64,000 nt of DNA from Lactococcus sp. dk101 (GTDB lineage Bacteria > Bacillota > Bacilli > Lactobacillales > Streptococcaceae): contig NZ_WITI01000004.1 of assembly GCF_009601055.1 (NCBI RefSeq), positions 1-64,000 of the forward strand. Reading direction: 5' to 3'. This document shows positions 9,400 to 19,495 of the stretch, in pieces. The first letter of the stretch is position 1; each line of letters opens with the position of its first letter. The notes under the pieces were generated by a model. That model was not told the DNA's origin and ran no database searches. It worked only from the letters and a program-made list of their open reading frames with translations. Both the position numbers and the translations under genes were made by a program.

Positions 9400-9534
9400 G
9401 TGTTCCTCCGAATTTATAAAAATCTAAATGAGAGCTTATCGCGAGCTTCAATCGATTTTTCTTTTTTATATCTCCTTATTTTACCATTTTTATACCAATT
9501 TTTCTCATTTCATTCATTTGTTTTTGAAAAAAAT

Positions 9535-9560
9535 AAAAAAAGCACGTATGAGGTGCTTTT
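9535..9560 (-). terminator. groESL terminator
   Basis: The minus-strand stem AAAAGCAC/GTGCTTTT with a 7-nt loop is followed by a T run, about 70 bp after groEL. The rest of 9400-9631 has no recognisable gene. Confidence 0.8.
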
Positions 9561-9631
9561 CATTTTATAATTCTCTAATTGTTGGAGACAATAAATATAT
9601 AATAAGAAACTTTTCTTAATTTAAACTTAAA

Positions 9632-11266
<1,635 letters not shown>

Positions 11267-11307
11267 TTACATTATTTTTTAATACTTTTCTTTTTATCAT
11301 AGCCAAC

Positions 11308-11321
11308 TGTCAGTACTGACA
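11308..11321. repeat. TGTCAGNNCTGACA palindrome (TA centre)
   Basis: It lies in the groES-groEL gap, within a 16-bp perfect palindrome. Confidence 0.9.
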
Positions 11322-11348
11322 GCCTTAAGCTTAAGCAAGACAATTTGC

Positions 11349-11633
11349 TTATTCTACAATGGCAAGCAAGTCAGATTCTTTAATAATCAAAAGTTCTTCG
11401 CCGTCGATTTTAACGCCTGTGCCAGCGAATTTTTCAAAAATAACAATGTCCCCAACTTGAACTGTTGGTTCCACACGATTCCCATGATTGTTTGTCTTCC
11501 CTGGACCAACCGCAACAACTTCTGCTGTTTGTGGTTTTTCTTGAGCAGCGGACGCCAAGACAATCCCACCGATTGTTTTTTCTTCTTCTTGTTTGACACG
11601 CAAGACAACACGGTCTTCTAATGGTTTTAACAT
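11349..11633 (-). CDS. groES: co-chaperonin GroES
   Basis: The 94-residue lid of the GroEL chamber starts MLKPLEDRVVLRV, has the mobile-loop segment EEEKTIGGIVLASAAQEKPQ and ends LLIIKESDLLAIVE. The start follows an AGGAGGAAATTTCAA site. It is first in the operon. Confidence 0.98.
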   Translation of the reverse strand: MLKPLEDRVVLRVKQEEEKTIGGIVLASAAQEKPQTAEVVAVGPGKTNNHGNRVEPTVQVGDIVIFEKFAGTGVKIDGEELLIIKESDLLAIVE

Positions 11634-11682
11634 TTGAAATTTCCTCCTCTTTTGTACAGTTTGTAAATTTATTATTTGAGAT

Positions 11683-11709
11683 TTAGCACTCTTTCTTTTA
11701 GAGTGCTAA
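11683..11709 (-). promoter_or_regulatory. CIRCE element (HrcA operator)
   Basis: TTAGCACTC (11683-11691), nine bases, GAGTGCTAA (11701-11709) is a perfect CIRCE inverted repeat between the groES promoter and start codon. Confidence 0.97.
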
Positions 11710-11721
11710 TCTATACTTTTT

Positions 11722-11750
11722 ATTTTATCGCGAAGGTCAAAAATAGTCAA
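11722..11750 (-). promoter_or_regulatory. groESL promoter
   Basis: TTGACT (11745-11750), 17 bp, TAAAAT (11722-11727) on the minus strand. The CIRCE lies just downstream, over the expected start region of the transcript. Confidence 0.8.
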
Positions 11751-11754
11751 GAAA

Positions 11755-11776
11755 AAAACTCCGCTGAGCGAAGTTA
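11755..11776 (-). terminator. ssbB terminator
   Basis: The minus-strand stem AACTTCGC/GCGGAGTT with a TCA loop is followed by TTTTT, downstream of ssbB. Confidence 0.8.
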
Positions 11777-11788
11777 TTTTGGCTTATT

Positions 11789-12178
11789 TTAAAAGGGAAG
11801 TTCTTCTCCTTCCAAAATAAAGGCTTCCGTTTGCTGACTGTTCTCTCGTTTGGACAGTGTTGCACGACTTTCAAGCAAATGATAAGCCAAAACTAAAAGC
11901 TCCGTCACATAGCGGGTTTGATTTTTCTGATCCACAAATTTTCGAGTGCGAATTTCGGCTTCGATACTCAACAAACTTCCTTTTTTGGCATAGGAAGCAA
12001 AATTTTCTGCCGTTTTCCCCCAAATAATCAAACTGATAAAATCTGCCTCACGCTGACCAGCTTCGTTTTTAAACCTGCGATTGACCGCCAAAGTCCCCCG
12101 CACATAAGCCTTATCGTTTGCCGTTTTATTAAGTTCAGGCTGGGCCACCAATCTTCCAATTAACAACGCTTTGTTCAT
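11789..12178 (-). CDS. ssbB: second single-stranded DNA-binding protein (SsbB type)
   Basis: The 129-residue protein is one OB fold (MNKALLIGRLVAQPEL ... ADFISLIIWGKTAENFASYAKKG) with a short tail ending EELPF, the acidic tip that recruits partner proteins. It is shorter than the replicative SSB and matches the competence-induced SsbB of streptococci and lactococci, which protects incoming single-stranded DNA. In relatives it sits near pepA, a thioredoxin and ytpR, as here. A near-match to the ComX box lies upstream (12220-12227). Competence regulation is an inference. Confidence 0.85.
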   Translation of the reverse strand: MNKALLIGRLVAQPELNKTANDKAYVRGTLAVNRRFKNEAGQREADFISLIIWGKTAENFASYAKKGSLLSIEAEIRTRKFVDQKNQTRYVTELLVLAYHLLESRATLSKRENSQQTEAFILEGEELPF

Positions 12179-12219
12179 TTTTTCTCCTTCACTTTATCTT
12201 TGATTGTGGTTCATTTTTC

Positions 12220-12227
12220 TATACGTA
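12220..12227 (-). promoter_or_regulatory. ComX (cin) box-like site upstream of ssbB
   Basis: The minus strand reads TACGTATA, one mismatch from the cin box TACGAATA used by the competence sigma factor ComX, about 42 bp before the ssbB start codon. I see no good sigma-A promoter in this gap. An 8-bp near-match can arise by chance, so it rests on the gene context. Confidence 0.45.
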
Positions 12228-12248
12228 AAGTTTTAGGACTTGTAACAA

Positions 12249-12273
12249 AAAAACTCGCGACTTGCGAGTTTTC
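12249..12273 (-). terminator. nox terminator
   Basis: The minus-strand stem AAAACTCGC/GCGAGTTTT is followed by Ts directly after nox. Confidence 0.8.
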
Positions 12274-12279
12274 ATTTAT

Positions 12280-13617
12280 TTATTCAGCTTTGAGTGCAGC
12301 CATCGTCATATAGTTATATGGGCTGTTGAAATGTGGCAAGAAGAACAAATCAAGTAATGATAATTGTTCAACCGTCAGTTTGTCTTGTACCGCAAGGCTA
12401 AACATATTGATGTTTCCCGCGATAATTTCGCTACGACTTGAAAGTTGAGCGCCAACAATGCGACGACTTTCTTTTTCATAAACGATACGGATTTTAACTT
12501 GTTCATTATCCTCATGCAAGAACCAAGCTTTTTGCAAATCTGCAAAATCTGTAACTGCAACATCAAGTCCTGCTTTTTCAGCTGCTTTTTCTGAAAGACC
12601 TGTTGATGCCATATTGAAACCAAAAATAGAAATACCGTTTGAACCTTGAACACCTGGTGAAGCAAGCTTCGTGCCGCCAATGTTATGACCAGCAACAATT
12701 CCTGTGCGAACAGCATTTGAAGCCAAGGCAATGTAAGTTCTTTCTTGAAGGACATTTGAGTAAATCGTTGCCACATCTCCAACTGCATACACATCTGGGT
12801 CGCTTGATTGTTGATGTTCGTCAACCAAAATTGCACCATTGCGGAAAGTGTCCAAATGGTCAGCCGCCAATGCACTATTGGCAGTAAATCCGATACAGTT
12901 AATCAGCATGTCAACATCGTAAGTTGCTTTATCTGTTACTAATTGACTAATGCGTCCATTTTCTCCGTTAAATGCTGTCGCAAGTTCTCCAAAATGAAGG
13001 TCAATGCCATGAGCTGCAAGATTTTCGTCCATGTCTTTAGCAAATGTTTCATCATAATATGAAGCAAGTGAAGTATCAGCCGCATCAAACAACAGGACTT
13101 CTTTACCACGACGACGTGCAGCTTCGGCAATTTCTGTACCGATGTAACCCGCTCCGATAACGGCAACGCGTTTCACTTCGTCTTTAGCAAGTTCAGCATC
13201 TACTGCTTGACCTTCTTGGAATAATTTCAAGAAATGAATGCCATCCAAATCTTTACCAGGAATGTTTGGAATGATTGGACGAGAACCTGTCGCAAGGACA
13301 AGTTTATCATAAGATTCTGTGATTTTTTCACCTGCTTTATTTGTAGCAAAAACAAGTTTTTTCTTAAAGTCGATTTCTGAAACTTCTGTTTCAGTCATAA
13401 TTTTTGCACCCTTAGCTTCAAAGGCAGCTGGATTTGAGTAAAAAAGTTCGTCAGGTTTTTCGATTTGACGTCCTACCCAAATCGCTGTTCCACAGCCAAG
13501 ATAGCTCATATTGCTATTGCGGTCAATCATGACAATTTCATTGCCTTGATAGTGATCGAGTAATGTATTTGCAGCGGCGATACCAGCATGGTTCGTACCG
13601 AGAATAACGATTTTCAT
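12280..13617 (-). CDS. nox: NADH oxidase, water-forming type
   Basis: The 445-residue flavoprotein of the pyridine nucleotide-disulfide oxidoreductase family reduces O2 to water with NADH, regenerating NAD+ and removing oxygen. The FAD fold is at the N-terminus (IVILGTNHAGIAAANTLL), the redox-active Cys42 lies in SYLGCGTAIW, and the NADH fold is VAVIGAGYIGTEIAEAARRRG (about 150-170). The FAD motif DVYAVGDVA is near 280. Start 13617 follows AAGGAGAAATCCC. It is a single-gene unit with an unusual palindrome-rich 200-bp upstream region. Confidence 0.92.
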   Translation of the reverse strand: MKIVILGTNHAGIAAANTLLDHYQGNEIVMIDRNSNMSYLGCGTAIWVGRQIEKPDELFYSNPAAFEAKGAKIMTETEVSEIDFKKKLVFATNKAGEKITESYDKLVLATGSRPIIPNIPGKDLDGIHFLKLFQEGQAVDAELAKDEVKRVAVIGAGYIGTEIAEAARRRGKEVLLFDAADTSLASYYDETFAKDMDENLAAHGIDLHFGELATAFNGENGRISQLVTDKATYDVDMLINCIGFTANSALAADHLDTFRNGAILVDEHQQSSDPDVYAVGDVATIYSNVLQERTYIALASNAVRTGIVAGHNIGGTKLASPGVQGSNGISIFGFNMASTGLSEKAAEKAGLDVAVTDFADLQKAWFLHEDNEQVKIRIVYEKESRRIVGAQLSSRSEIIAGNINMFSLAVQDKLTVEQLSLLDLFFLPHFNSPYNYMTMAALKAE

Positions 13618-13691
13618 TGGGATTTCTCCTTATTTTTGGGAATATCTTCCATTTTTTTATGTAAGCTTATTCTAAAAAACTAGTCGACTTA

Positions 13692-13786
13692 GTTTGTAAA
13701 ATCACTTACAAAATCAAGTTTACCACACTCATTCACAAACTTTTATGAAAACGCTTGTGAAGTTTGTGAATTCACAAACTTCACAA
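13692..13786. promoter_or_regulatory. operator-like palindrome cluster upstream of nox
   Basis: A perfect 32-bp palindrome (13755-13786, centre 13770/13771) contains TTGTGAA and TTCACAA half-sites twice. Another TTCACAAACTT copy lies at 13732, and a second dyad TTTGTAA-N6-TTACAAA at 13692-13711. A partial cre-like core (TGAAAACGCTTGTG, 13746-13759) overlaps. TTGTGAA/TTCACAA half-sites resemble Rex redox-repressor sites, which would fit nox, but the spacing is not the standard one. The regulator is unproven. Confidence 0.6.
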
Positions 13787-13795
13787 TAACCGATA

Positions 13796-13823
13796 AAAAA
13801 AGGCTTTAAATTAAGCCTTATTT
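13796..13823 (-). terminator. ytpR operon terminator
   Basis: AAGGCTTTAAATTAAGCCTT hairpin with flanking A and T tracts, right after ytpR. Confidence 0.8.
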
Positions 13824-13828
13824 TCTTA

Positions 13829-14452
13829 TTATTCCCACATACTTGCAGAATCGAAAGCTGCTCCTGCAGTTAATGAACTTGACAGTTCGATAATACCACG
13901 AACTTGTGGTGCATTTGGCAAAGCCAATTCACGCGCTGAACATAACATACCAAAACTTGCTACACCACGCAATTCACCTGGGAAAATCAAAGCGCCGTTA
14001 GGCATCATTGCTCCAGGAAGTGCAGCAACTGTTTTCAATCCAACAGCTGCATTGGGTGCGCCACAAACGATTTGAACGGGGTCAAGGAAACCAACGTTGA
14101 CCTTGCAGATATGCAAATGGTCGCTGTCTGGATGGTCTTCCATTTCAAGTATTTCTGCCACAACAAATTTTGGTTGCTTGTCATCTACCAAACTTTCGTC
14201 AAATCCAGCTTTTTTCAATTCATTATTCAATGTCACCACTGCTTCTGATGAAAGTTTCACTTGACCATCACCTGTCAGCTCTGACAAGATTGATTTTGCT
14301 TCAAAAATATTCCAAGCTACTGTTTCGCCTGTTGCTTCAAGAAAGACACGCGCAACTTTTCCATTGCGTTCGTAATTTACTTTTTGAGCGTGGTCATCAG
14401 CGATGATGAGCATGAGGACATCGCCTACATGTGTGTTATAAATTGCTATCAT
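13829..14452 (-). CDS. ytpR: YtpR family tRNA-binding domain protein
   Basis: The 207-residue protein has an N-terminal DUF4479-like region and a C-terminal EMAP/tRNA-binding OB fold (FVVAEILEMEDHPDSDHLHICKV, then QIVCGAPNAAVGLKTVAALPGA and MPNGALIFPGELRGVASFGMLCSARELAL). The same fold occurs in the PheRS beta subunit and at the MetRS C-terminus. Its cellular role is not established. It is the last gene of the DUF4651-ytpP-arr-ytpR run. A TGTCAG palindrome lies inside it (14273-14286). Confidence 0.9.
   Translation of the reverse strand: MIAIYNTHVGDVLMLIIADDHAQKVNYERNGKVARVFLEATGETVAWNIFEAKSILSELTGDGQVKLSSEAVVTLNNELKKAGFDESLVDDKQPKFVVAEILEMEDHPDSDHLHICKVNVGFLDPVQIVCGAPNAAVGLKTVAALPGAMMPNGALIFPGELRGVASFGMLCSARELALPNAPQVRGIIELSSSLTAGAAFDSASMWE
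14273..14286. repeat. TGTCAGNNCTGACA palindrome (CT centre)
   Basis: It is inside ytpR. Confidence 0.9.
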
Positions 14453-14495
14453 TTTGTATTTTGCTCCAATTTTATTGTCTTACTGACTTTATTAA

Positions 14496-14900
14496 TTAAT
14501 TTATGATTTGACCGTGTGGCTTTTTACGGTTTAATTTTTCTTGCCAAATCGCAAGTTCTTCAGGGCTCAAGCGCTTAAAATCTGTCACTTCCGCAAGAAT
14601 GCGTAACGGGTGCCTTGAGCGATATGAACGGGTTGGATTACCAGGGAATTTTTTATCGGTCACATTGGGGTCATTTTCAAATGCTCCCGTCGGCTCAACC
14701 TGATAAACGTGAGGCTGACCTTGACCACTCGCAAGCTCTGCTGCTAAACCAGCACCATCTTTCAAAGCCGTAAAATAAATATGCTTCATCAAAAGTTCCG
14801 GTTTATAATTCGAACGAAAACCTGCCGTCAGCATGTCGCCAACCGCAAGTTCTGCTTTTGTTCCATGATAAAAGGGACCTTCATCTAATAAAGGCTGCAT
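14496..14900 (-). CDS. arr: Arr-type NAD+-rifampin ADP-ribosyltransferase
   Basis: The 134-residue protein matches the Arr family, which inactivates rifamycins by ADP-ribosylation. It carries GPFYHGTKAELAVGDML, KHIYFTALKDGAG, VEPTGAFENDPNVTDKKFPGNPTRSYRS and HPLRILAEV. The residues equivalent to mycobacterial Arr His19, Tyr49 and Asp84 appear as His12, Tyr42 and Asp77, with identical spacing of 30 and 35. The ATG follows the ytpP stop codon with no gap and no clear ribosome site, so translation is probably coupled. Its place inside the conserved ytpP-ytpR group suggests a later insertion. A natural substrate other than rifamycin is possible. Confidence 0.9.
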   Translation of the reverse strand: MQPLLDEGPFYHGTKAELAVGDMLTAGFRSNYKPELLMKHIYFTALKDGAGLAAELASGQGQPHVYQVEPTGAFENDPNVTDKKFPGNPTRSYRSRHPLRILAEVTDFKRLSPEELAIWQEKLNRKKPHGQIIN

Positions 14901-15218
14901 TTATTTTGCGCTTGTCAAGAAGTTATTGACTTCTTCTTTTGTCTTACGCAGTTTGTTGACTAAACGTGCTGTTTCTTTTCCGTCTTCAATGACAACGAAA
15001 CTTGGAATTCCCATAATTCCCCATTCGATAGCAACGTCAACGAATTCGTCTCGGTCAACTTCAACAAATTCAAATTCTTGATTTTCTGCTTCAATTTCTG
15101 GCATTTTTGGTTTGATGAAATTACAGTCACCACACCAACCGGCTGTAAAGAAATAAACACGTTTGCCGTCAGCTTTGACAAGCGATGCAAGTTGTTCAAC
15201 ATTTTCAGGGATAATCAT
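14901..15218 (-). CDS. ytpP: thioredoxin-like protein (YtpP type)
   Basis: The 105-residue thioredoxin fold has active site FFTAGWCGDCNFIKPKMPEI (Cys-Gly-Asp-Cys instead of the usual Cys-Gly-Pro-Cys) and the cis-proline segment MGIPSFVVIEDGKE. It probably acts as a cytoplasmic disulfide reductase. It overlaps the DUF4651 gene by 4 bp (ATGA), so the two are translationally coupled, and arr follows without a gap. Confidence 0.9.
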   Translation of the reverse strand: MIIPENVEQLASLVKADGKRVYFFTAGWCGDCNFIKPKMPEIEAENQEFEFVEVDRDEFVDVAIEWGIMGIPSFVVIEDGKETARLVNKLRKTKEEVNNFLTSAK

Positions 15219-15523
15219 ACGAGTTCCTCACTTATTATTTTTATTTCAAGTGTTTTGGCATCAATCTCAAGCGAAATGGCTCTGTCAGCGCTGACAGAAT
15301 CCGTTGCTGATTTGACGATAAGACCAGCGTCGAAAAGCGCAGCTTCCTTCGGATCTTCAAATAGCCAAAGGGCTAAAATTTGCTCATCTGAAAAATGTTC
15401 CCGAATGGTCACTGTCAAATTTTCCCGCATCACATCTACCAAATCTTGATAGCCATGATAGACGCCATGTGCCGCACCAGCTGCGGCAAACAAACCTAAG
15501 CCTAATTTCAAAACTTTGTTCAT
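15215..15523 (-). CDS. DUF4651 domain protein
   Basis: The 102-residue small protein has an N-terminal hydrophobic segment (VLKLGLGLFAAAGAAHGVYHGY) that could be a membrane anchor, followed by a soluble domain. In streptococci and lactococci this family is found next to pepA and ytpP, as here. Function is unknown. The coding sequence contains a TGTCAGCGCTGACA palindrome (15283-15296) read as the peptide VSADR. Confidence 0.8.
   Translation of the reverse strand: MNKVLKLGLGLFAAAGAAHGVYHGYQDLVDVMRENLTVTIREHFSDEQILALWLFEDPKEAALFDAGLIVKSATDSVSADRAISLEIDAKTLEIKIISEELV
15283..15296. repeat. TGTCAGNNCTGACA palindrome (CG centre)
   Basis: It is inside the DUF4651 gene, within a 16-bp perfect palindrome. 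Confidence 0.9.
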
Positions 15524-15689
15524 ACTGAAATTTTACCACATTTCTTTCTATGCTGCACGAACTAAAAAATAGTTTGCATTTCGCTAATCACACAAAGAAC
15601 AGTCAACTAGAGACTTACGAATAAAATCCTAAAGATTTTAAAGTTAGTCTTGTCCACAATTCTTTCTTTTCTGGAGCATTCACTCTATA

Positions 15690-15719
15690 TTGAAATTTTA
15701 ACACAAATCTTGCTATAAT
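15690..15719 (+). promoter_or_regulatory. pepA promoter
   Basis: TTGAAA (15690-15695), 18 bp, TATAAT (15714-15719), about 70 bp before pepA. An exact TACGAATA octamer at 15616-15623 in the same gap matches the ComX box but is probably chance. Confidence 0.7.
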
Positions 15720-15791
15720 AGAACCCATAATCACTGTCTTAAATCGCAAAACGAAATTTCGATTTTACAGACCATTGACAAAGGAGAAAAA

Positions 15792-16859
15792 ATGTCACTT
15801 TTTGACAAAGTTAAAGAAATTACCGAAATCCAAGCAACGTCTGGATTTGAAGGCCCTGTTCGTGAATTCATGAAAAAACGCATGATTGAACTTGGCTACG
15901 AACCTGAATTTGACGGACTTGGTGGAATTTTTGTTACCCTTAAAAGCAAGGTTGAAAATGCACCTCGTGTCATGTTCGCTTCACACATGGACGAAGTTGG
16001 TTTCATGGTCAGTTCAATTAAAGCGGACGGAACCTTCCGCGTTGTCGCTCTAGGCGGCTGGAACCCACTTGTTGTTTCAGCACAACGCTTCACCTTGTTT
16101 ACTCAAGAAGGGAAAAAAATTCCTGTTGTAACAGGTGGTCTGCCACCACACCTTCTCCGTGGAACAGGTGCAGCACCAAGTTTACCTGCTATTTCTGACC
16201 TTGTGTTTGACGGCGGTTTTACCGATAAAGCTGAGGCTGAAAGTTTCGGAATTCGTCAAGGTGATGTTGTCATTCCTGAGACAGAGGCCATTTTGACAGC
16301 CAATGGAAAAAATGTCATGAGCAAAGCTTGGGATAACCGTTACGGTTGCCTTATGGTACTTGAATTACTTGAGTTTTTAAAGGGAAAAGAACTTCCTGCA
16401 ACTTTGATCATTGGAGCCAATATCCAAGAAGAAGTTGGTCTTCGTGGTGCCAAAGTATCCACAACCAAGTTCAACCCAGACCTTTTCTTTGCCATTGACT
16501 GCTCTCCTGCATCAGATACTTTTGGCGATGACAACGGCATTCTCGGAGCTGGTGTAACCATGCGTTACTTTGACCCCGGCCACATCATGCTTCCAGGAAT
16601 GAAAAAATTCCTAATCGAAACAGCTGAACAAAACAAAATTAAAACCCAAGCCTATATGGCAAAAGGTGGCACCGATGCTGGTGCAGCGCATTTGTCTAAT
16701 GGCGGTGTTCCATCCACAACGATTGGTGTTTGCGCGCGCTATATCCACAGTCACCAAACCATTTTCAGTCTTGACGATTTCACAAATGCCCAAAACTATG
16801 TTCGCAGTATCGCAACTCGCCTCGATAAAGCAACAGTCGCTGAAATTAAAAATTATTAA
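15792..16859 (+). CDS. pepA: glutamyl aminopeptidase PepA (M42)
   Basis: The 355-residue dinuclear-metal aminopeptidase of family M42 removes N-terminal Glu/Asp from peptides in the cytoplasm. Metal and catalytic segments are visible: ASHMDEVGFMV (His and Asp), SKAWDNRYGC, GANIQEEVGLRGA (Glu-Glu), FAIDCSPASD and GTDAGAAHLSNGGVPSTTIGVCARYIHS. Length matches lactococcal PepA. The start follows AAAGGAGAAAAA. It is convergent with the PBP gene. Confidence 0.95.
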   Translation: MSLFDKVKEITEIQATSGFEGPVREFMKKRMIELGYEPEFDGLGGIFVTLKSKVENAPRVMFASHMDEVGFMVSSIKADGTFRVVALGGWNPLVVSAQRFTLFTQEGKKIPVVTGGLPPHLLRGTGAAPSLPAISDLVFDGGFTDKAEAESFGIRQGDVVIPETEAILTANGKNVMSKAWDNRYGCLMVLELLEFLKGKELPATLIIGANIQEEVGLRGAKVSTTKFNPDLFFAIDCSPASDTFGDDNGILGAGVTMRYFDPGHIMLPGMKKFLIETAEQNKIKTQAYMAKGGTDAGAAHLSNGGVPSTTIGVCARYIHSHQTIFSLDDFTNAQNYVRSIATRLDKATVAEIKNY

Positions 16860-16861
16860 AG

Positions 16862-16895
16862 CAAAAAAAGAAATTCTTTCGAATTTCTTTTTTTA
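16862..16895. terminator. bidirectional terminator between pepA and pbp1b
   Basis: Stem AAAAAAAGAAATTC / GAATTTCTTTTTTT with a small TTTC loop serves both convergent genes. Confidence 0.85.
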
Positions 16896-19340
16896 ATTTG
16901 ATGATGATGCCGAAGTTGACGAAGAGGATGACGACGAACTCGATGTTGATGATGAACTGCTTGTCGTTGCACTCGCTGTCGCTACACCTGGTAAAATCTT
17001 ATTCCATGCGTCAACATAATTGGCATCTGAACCACCGATAGCAAATTTGTATGTTGTGGTTGGTGCTCCTGCTTTAGTTGCCCAGAAGCTTGTCACTGTT
17101 TTACCTGTCACGTCTTTTCCGTTTACTTTTCCTGGTTTTTCACCTGTGGATTCGAGAACGGTTGACTTGGTTACATTTGGATCTGTATTTGGATCTTTAA
17201 ATTTCTGACCACTACCGAAAACAGTCGGATCAGCTGCATTGATTGCATTGACCAGATTGGACACATAGGCTGCATTATTGGTATATCCTGAGTTTGAACT
17301 CATGGCACTGTTATCGTCGTGTCCCGCCCAGCTACCAAGTGTTACCGTTGGTGTTGAAAGCATAAGCCAGACGTCAGTATAATTATCCGTCGTCCCTGTT
17401 TTACCAGCCCACTGAACATTAGTGGCAAGTGTTGGGTTCAATGCTTGTAAGTCGGAATAGAATTTGCTTGTTTTCTGTGCTTTAACAACGCCTTGCAACA
17501 TACTTTCCATAATGGTTGATGTTGCTTCTGAATAAACTTGAACAGGCGTTGGATTTTGATGTTGGTAAATCACATTTCCTTTATCATCTGTGATGCTTTG
17601 AATGATGTAATAAGGAACATATTTACCGCCATTTGCCATGGTTGCATAGCCATTTGTATGTTGAACCACTGTTGGATCTACACCACCACCAAGTGGTAGA
17701 GATTCAATTCCATAATCAGAAATGTCATAACCCATCTTGGTCATATAAGGTTTCGCACCTTCACCATCTTTGGCAAGTTCCTTATATGTCCAATAGGCTG
17801 GAATATTGTATGAAACATCTAAGGCATCTGTAAAGCTCAACATGGCTGTCCCTTTTGAACCAACGTGTTCAATATCTTGTCCACTTGAATATTTAGCTGG
17901 ATAGTTCGACAAGACGGTAGCTGAGCCCATCAATCCTTTATCAATGGCAGGCCCATAAGCAATTAGAGGTTTAATCGATGAACCTGGCGAACGATTGGCT
18001 TGGAAGGCTCTGTTGAACTCAGAAGTTCCACTAATTCCACCGACAAAACCAAGCACCGCACCAGTGCTGTTATTCATCAATACATTACCTGCTTGGACTA
18101 GGCCAGTTCCATCTTGCAGATATGAGCCATAATTTGCCGCTGCATCCTGCATGGCGTTATAGACATTTTGGTTGATGGTTGTAGTAACAGTGTAACCATT
18201 ATTTTGCAAACTTTGTTGCGCCAAATCCATGTAGCTTTGCTTGGTTGAGTCATTTCCTAAATCCGTTTCAGAGACCTTGTCTCTTTTGACCAGATAATTG
18301 TAAATTTCTGTGACAGCTTCATTGTAAACAATGTTATAAAGATAGCCATGGCTTTTGGCTGATGCTGCTGCTGGCTGCAAAAATTCTTTTGAAATGTCGT
18401 AAGCCAGATACTTTTTATAATCAGCTTGAGAAATATAGCCATTACGATACATATTGAAAAGCACATCTTTTTGACGTTGAAGACCGTATGACAGATTGGC
18501 TTTTGATTTCAACGAACCATCAGAAGCATAAGGCGAATAAACAATTGGACTTTGTGGTAAACCTGCGATAAAGGCAGCTTCTGGAATCGTTAAATCTTTC
18601 GCAGATTTTCCAAAAATCCCTTGTGCTGCTGCTTCAACACCTGCAATGTTTTGTCCTTTATTATTTCTCCCAAAAGGCGAAACATTGAGATAATCCGTCA
18701 AAATTTCATCTTTAGTCAAGTAAGTTGTTAATGCTTGAGCGTAAACAATTTCACTGGCTTTACGTTGGAAAGTTACACTATCGCCCAAAATTTGTTGCTT
18801 GATAAGTTGTTGTGTCAGCGTTGATCCACCTGAACTTGTTCCGCCACCGATTGAACCAATGATCCCACGAATAACCGCTTTAGGTACGACACCACTATTA
18901 GTTTCAAAGGTATCATCTTCTGTGGCAATCAAAGCATTTTTTACATTTTTAGAAATGGCTGCACTAGCCACATTGACCCGAATTAAATCACTCGAAATAT
19001 CAGAAATGCTTTGTCCATTACTATACTTTAATGTAGAAACGCCATGAATATCATTGATTGAGGCGAGAATTTCAGTTTTGTTTGGGGCACTCGTTTTTTC
19101 GACCAAGCGAGCGAAATAACCTACTCCTGCAGCGGCACCAAATGTACCGCCCACGACTAGAATAATACCAAAGATGACGATTAAGCCACGTGCAACCGTA
19201 AAGGTCGTTGAGAGACCATTTTTTACGCCTTCTTTCTTTTCGCTCCTTCTAACATCTGAAGAATTTTCCCGCTTGTCTTGCACTTTTTTCTGCAATCTCT
19301 GACGTCTTTGTTCTTGAGATTGATTATGATCTTTTTTCAT
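16893..19340 (-). CDS. pbp1b: class A penicillin-binding protein (PBP1b type)
   Basis: The 815-residue bifunctional cell wall synthase has a charged cytoplasmic tail (1-45) and one transmembrane helix (about 50-78). A GT51 glycosyltransferase domain follows (ATEDDTFETNSG, GGSTLTQQLIKQQ, IVYAQALTTYLTKDEILTDYLN). The transpeptidase domain has the three active-site motifs SSIK (in SPGSSIKPL), SYN and KTGTT. The position usually His in the GT motif EDxxFxxHxG is Asn here. The tail is a run of Ser and Thr (about 785-815), seen in wall-exposed proteins. It is divergent from tyrS, as in streptococci. Confidence 0.95.
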   Translation of the reverse strand: MKKDHNQSQEQRRQRLQKKVQDKRENSSDVRRSEKKEGVKNGLSTTFTVARGLIVIFGIILVVGGTFGAAAGVGYFARLVEKTSAPNKTEILASINDIHGVSTLKYSNGQSISDISSDLIRVNVASAAISKNVKNALIATEDDTFETNSGVVPKAVIRGIIGSIGGGTSSGGSTLTQQLIKQQILGDSVTFQRKASEIVYAQALTTYLTKDEILTDYLNVSPFGRNNKGQNIAGVEAAAQGIFGKSAKDLTIPEAAFIAGLPQSPIVYSPYASDGSLKSKANLSYGLQRQKDVLFNMYRNGYISQADYKKYLAYDISKEFLQPAAASAKSHGYLYNIVYNEAVTEIYNYLVKRDKVSETDLGNDSTKQSYMDLAQQSLQNNGYTVTTTINQNVYNAMQDAAANYGSYLQDGTGLVQAGNVLMNNSTGAVLGFVGGISGTSEFNRAFQANRSPGSSIKPLIAYGPAIDKGLMGSATVLSNYPAKYSSGQDIEHVGSKGTAMLSFTDALDVSYNIPAYWTYKELAKDGEGAKPYMTKMGYDISDYGIESLPLGGGVDPTVVQHTNGYATMANGGKYVPYYIIQSITDDKGNVIYQHQNPTPVQVYSEATSTIMESMLQGVVKAQKTSKFYSDLQALNPTLATNVQWAGKTGTTDNYTDVWLMLSTPTVTLGSWAGHDDNSAMSSNSGYTNNAAYVSNLVNAINAADPTVFGSGQKFKDPNTDPNVTKSTVLESTGEKPGKVNGKDVTGKTVTSFWATKAGAPTTTYKFAIGGSDANYVDAWNKILPGVATASATTSSSSSTSSSSSSSSSTSASSSN

Positions 19341-19495
19341 GCCCCTATTATACTATTGAATTACAAGCAATGTCAATCAATCGGCCAAAAAGAATAAGTA
19401 TTGACACTTATACTTCTTCTATTTTATTGCCTAAAAGTCCTGTCATTTCGCATACTTTTTCATTTTTTTGATATAATAAACAATAGCTTGCTTTC

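Noticed and set aside
15616-15623. Exact ComX (cin) box TACGAATA in the pepA upstream region
   Set aside because: An 8-bp match is expected a few times by chance in 64 kb on two strands. pepA has a good sigma-A promoter downstream, and pepA is not a competence gene.
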